In this document: positions 5,957 to 6,461 of the stretch, one piece after another
Layout: every line of letters starts with the position of its first letter
Position numbering within the stretch: the first letter of the stretch is position 1
Source of the DNA: an uncultured Lachnospiraceae bacterium
GTDB taxonomy: Bacteria; Bacillota; Clostridia; Lachnospirales; Lachnospiraceae
Length of the DNA: 6,461 bases
NCBI GenBank assembly: GCA_902783095.1
Contig: CACZPX010000300.1
Coordinates: forward strand, 1 to 6,461
Reading direction: 5' to 3'
Notes under the pieces: generated by a model
The model's database searches: none
Seen by the model: only the letters and a program-made list of their open reading frames with translations
What the model was told of the DNA's origin: nothing
Program-made: the position numbers and the translations under genes

Positions 5957-6461
5957 ATGAACGAACGCAACACCGTGATCGAGATCCGGGATCTGAAGAT
6001 CGATTACCGCGGGCTGAATCACTTTACGATCCAGCAGATGATCAAAAATCCGGCCCTAAAGGGCGGAAAGGTGCTGCACGCCCTGCGCGGGATCGATCTG
6101 ACCGAGCGCGAGGGCGAGATCCTGGGCATCGTCGGGGAAAACGGCGCGGGCAAATCCACGCTGCTTAAGGCCATCGCCGGGATCTTCCAGCCGGACACCG
6201 GGACCATCGACACGCACGGCAGGCGCGTGTCGCTCATGTCGCTCGGCGTGGGCTTTAAATGGGACTTAAGCGGCCGCGACAACATCCTGCTTGCGGGGCT
6301 GCTGCTGCGCTATCCCGCTTCCTACGTCAGGGAAAAGCTGCCGGAGATCATCGAGTTTTCGGAGCTGGGCGAGGCCATCGACCGGCCCGTCCGCACCTAT
6401 TCCTCCGGCATGTATTCCAAACTGAGCTTTGCCATCACCGCCGTCCTGGAAACGGACATCA
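5957..6461 (+). CDS. ABC transporter ATPase for polysaccharide export (Wzt/TagH/RgpD-like; partial, C-terminus off the right edge)
   Basis: 168 residues are present before the window ends. The Walker A motif is GENGAGKST at 60-68, and the ABC signature region reads YSSGMYSKLSFA at 148-159, the form typical of Wzt-type polysaccharide ATPases. The VSLMSLGVGFKWDLSGRDNI segment (91-110) fits the family's Q-loop region, where a GxGF motif takes the place of the common sequence. An extra segment between the first strand and Walker A (GLNHFTIQQMIKNPALKGGK, 19-38) is also usual in this family. Walker B and the H-loop lie beyond the edge; the last visible residues, VLETDI, lead into Walker B. It would power the adjacent permease. 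Whether it carries a C-terminal carbohydrate-binding domain, as some Wzt proteins do, cannot be seen. Confidence 0.93.
   Translation, partial: MNERNTVIEIRDLKIDYRGLNHFTIQQMIKNPALKGGKVLHALRGIDLTEREGEILGIVGENGAGKSTLLKAIAGIFQPDTGTIDTHGRRVSLMSLGVGFKWDLSGRDNILLAGLLLRYPASYVREKLPEIIEFSELGEAIDRPVRTYSSGMYSKLSFAITAVLETDI

Noticed and set aside
5923..6168. Plus-strand open frame over the start of the ATPase
   Set aside because: It is out of frame with the Walker A motif and signature; ATG 5957 with its AGAGGA site gives the true product.

Overview
This window is part of a cell-surface polysaccharide locus, and essentially all of it is protein-coding. The DNA is GC-rich, and codons ending in G or C dominate. 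The protein styles suggest a GC-rich member of the Bacillota, probably Clostridia (Lachnospiraceae or Oscillospiraceae-like): the 'MIGHK..EGGIE' glycosyltransferase, the GT2 with a C-terminal Rossmann-like domain, the radical SAM/SPASM protein and the ABC-2 exporter. This is inferred from protein style only; there is no rRNA or other marker gene to confirm it.

Layout. Positions 1-1047 on the minus strand hold the N-terminal 349 residues of a multi-pass membrane protein of the O-antigen polymerase/ligase (Wzy-like) class, cut by the left edge. A divergent gap of about 84 bp (1048-1131) carries a tandem 11-bp near-palindrome and candidate promoters. On the plus strand five genes follow: a family 2 glycosyltransferase with a C-terminal Rossmann-like domain (1132-2532), a radical SAM/SPASM protein (2598-3818), a family 4 glycosyltransferase (3835-5076), an ABC-2 export permease (5073-5855) and the start of its ATPase (5957 to the right edge). 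Spacing is mostly tight (65, 16, -4 and 101 bp), no rho-independent terminator is visible between them, and they probably form one operon.

How they may work together. The two glycosyltransferases would build a lipid-linked glycan on the cytoplasmic face of the membrane. The ABC pair (Wzm/Wzt, TagGH or RgpCD type) would carry it across. The divergent Wzy-like enzyme would polymerise or ligate glycan outside. The radical SAM protein is the unusual member: its substrate cannot be read from sequence.

Most notable points. (1) The radical SAM reading frame continues upstream of its first possible start codon into a clear glycine-rich Rossmann motif. An out-of-frame ATG sits exactly where a one-base insertion would give a natural N-terminus. 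This suggests a frameshift, a sequence error or a non-canonical start. (2) Two adjacent and otherwise unrelated enzymes, the GT2 and the radical SAM protein, both seem to carry the same kind of Rossmann-like accessory domain. (3) The family 4 glycosyltransferase has a low-complexity, basic insertion of roughly 40 residues in its N-terminal domain.
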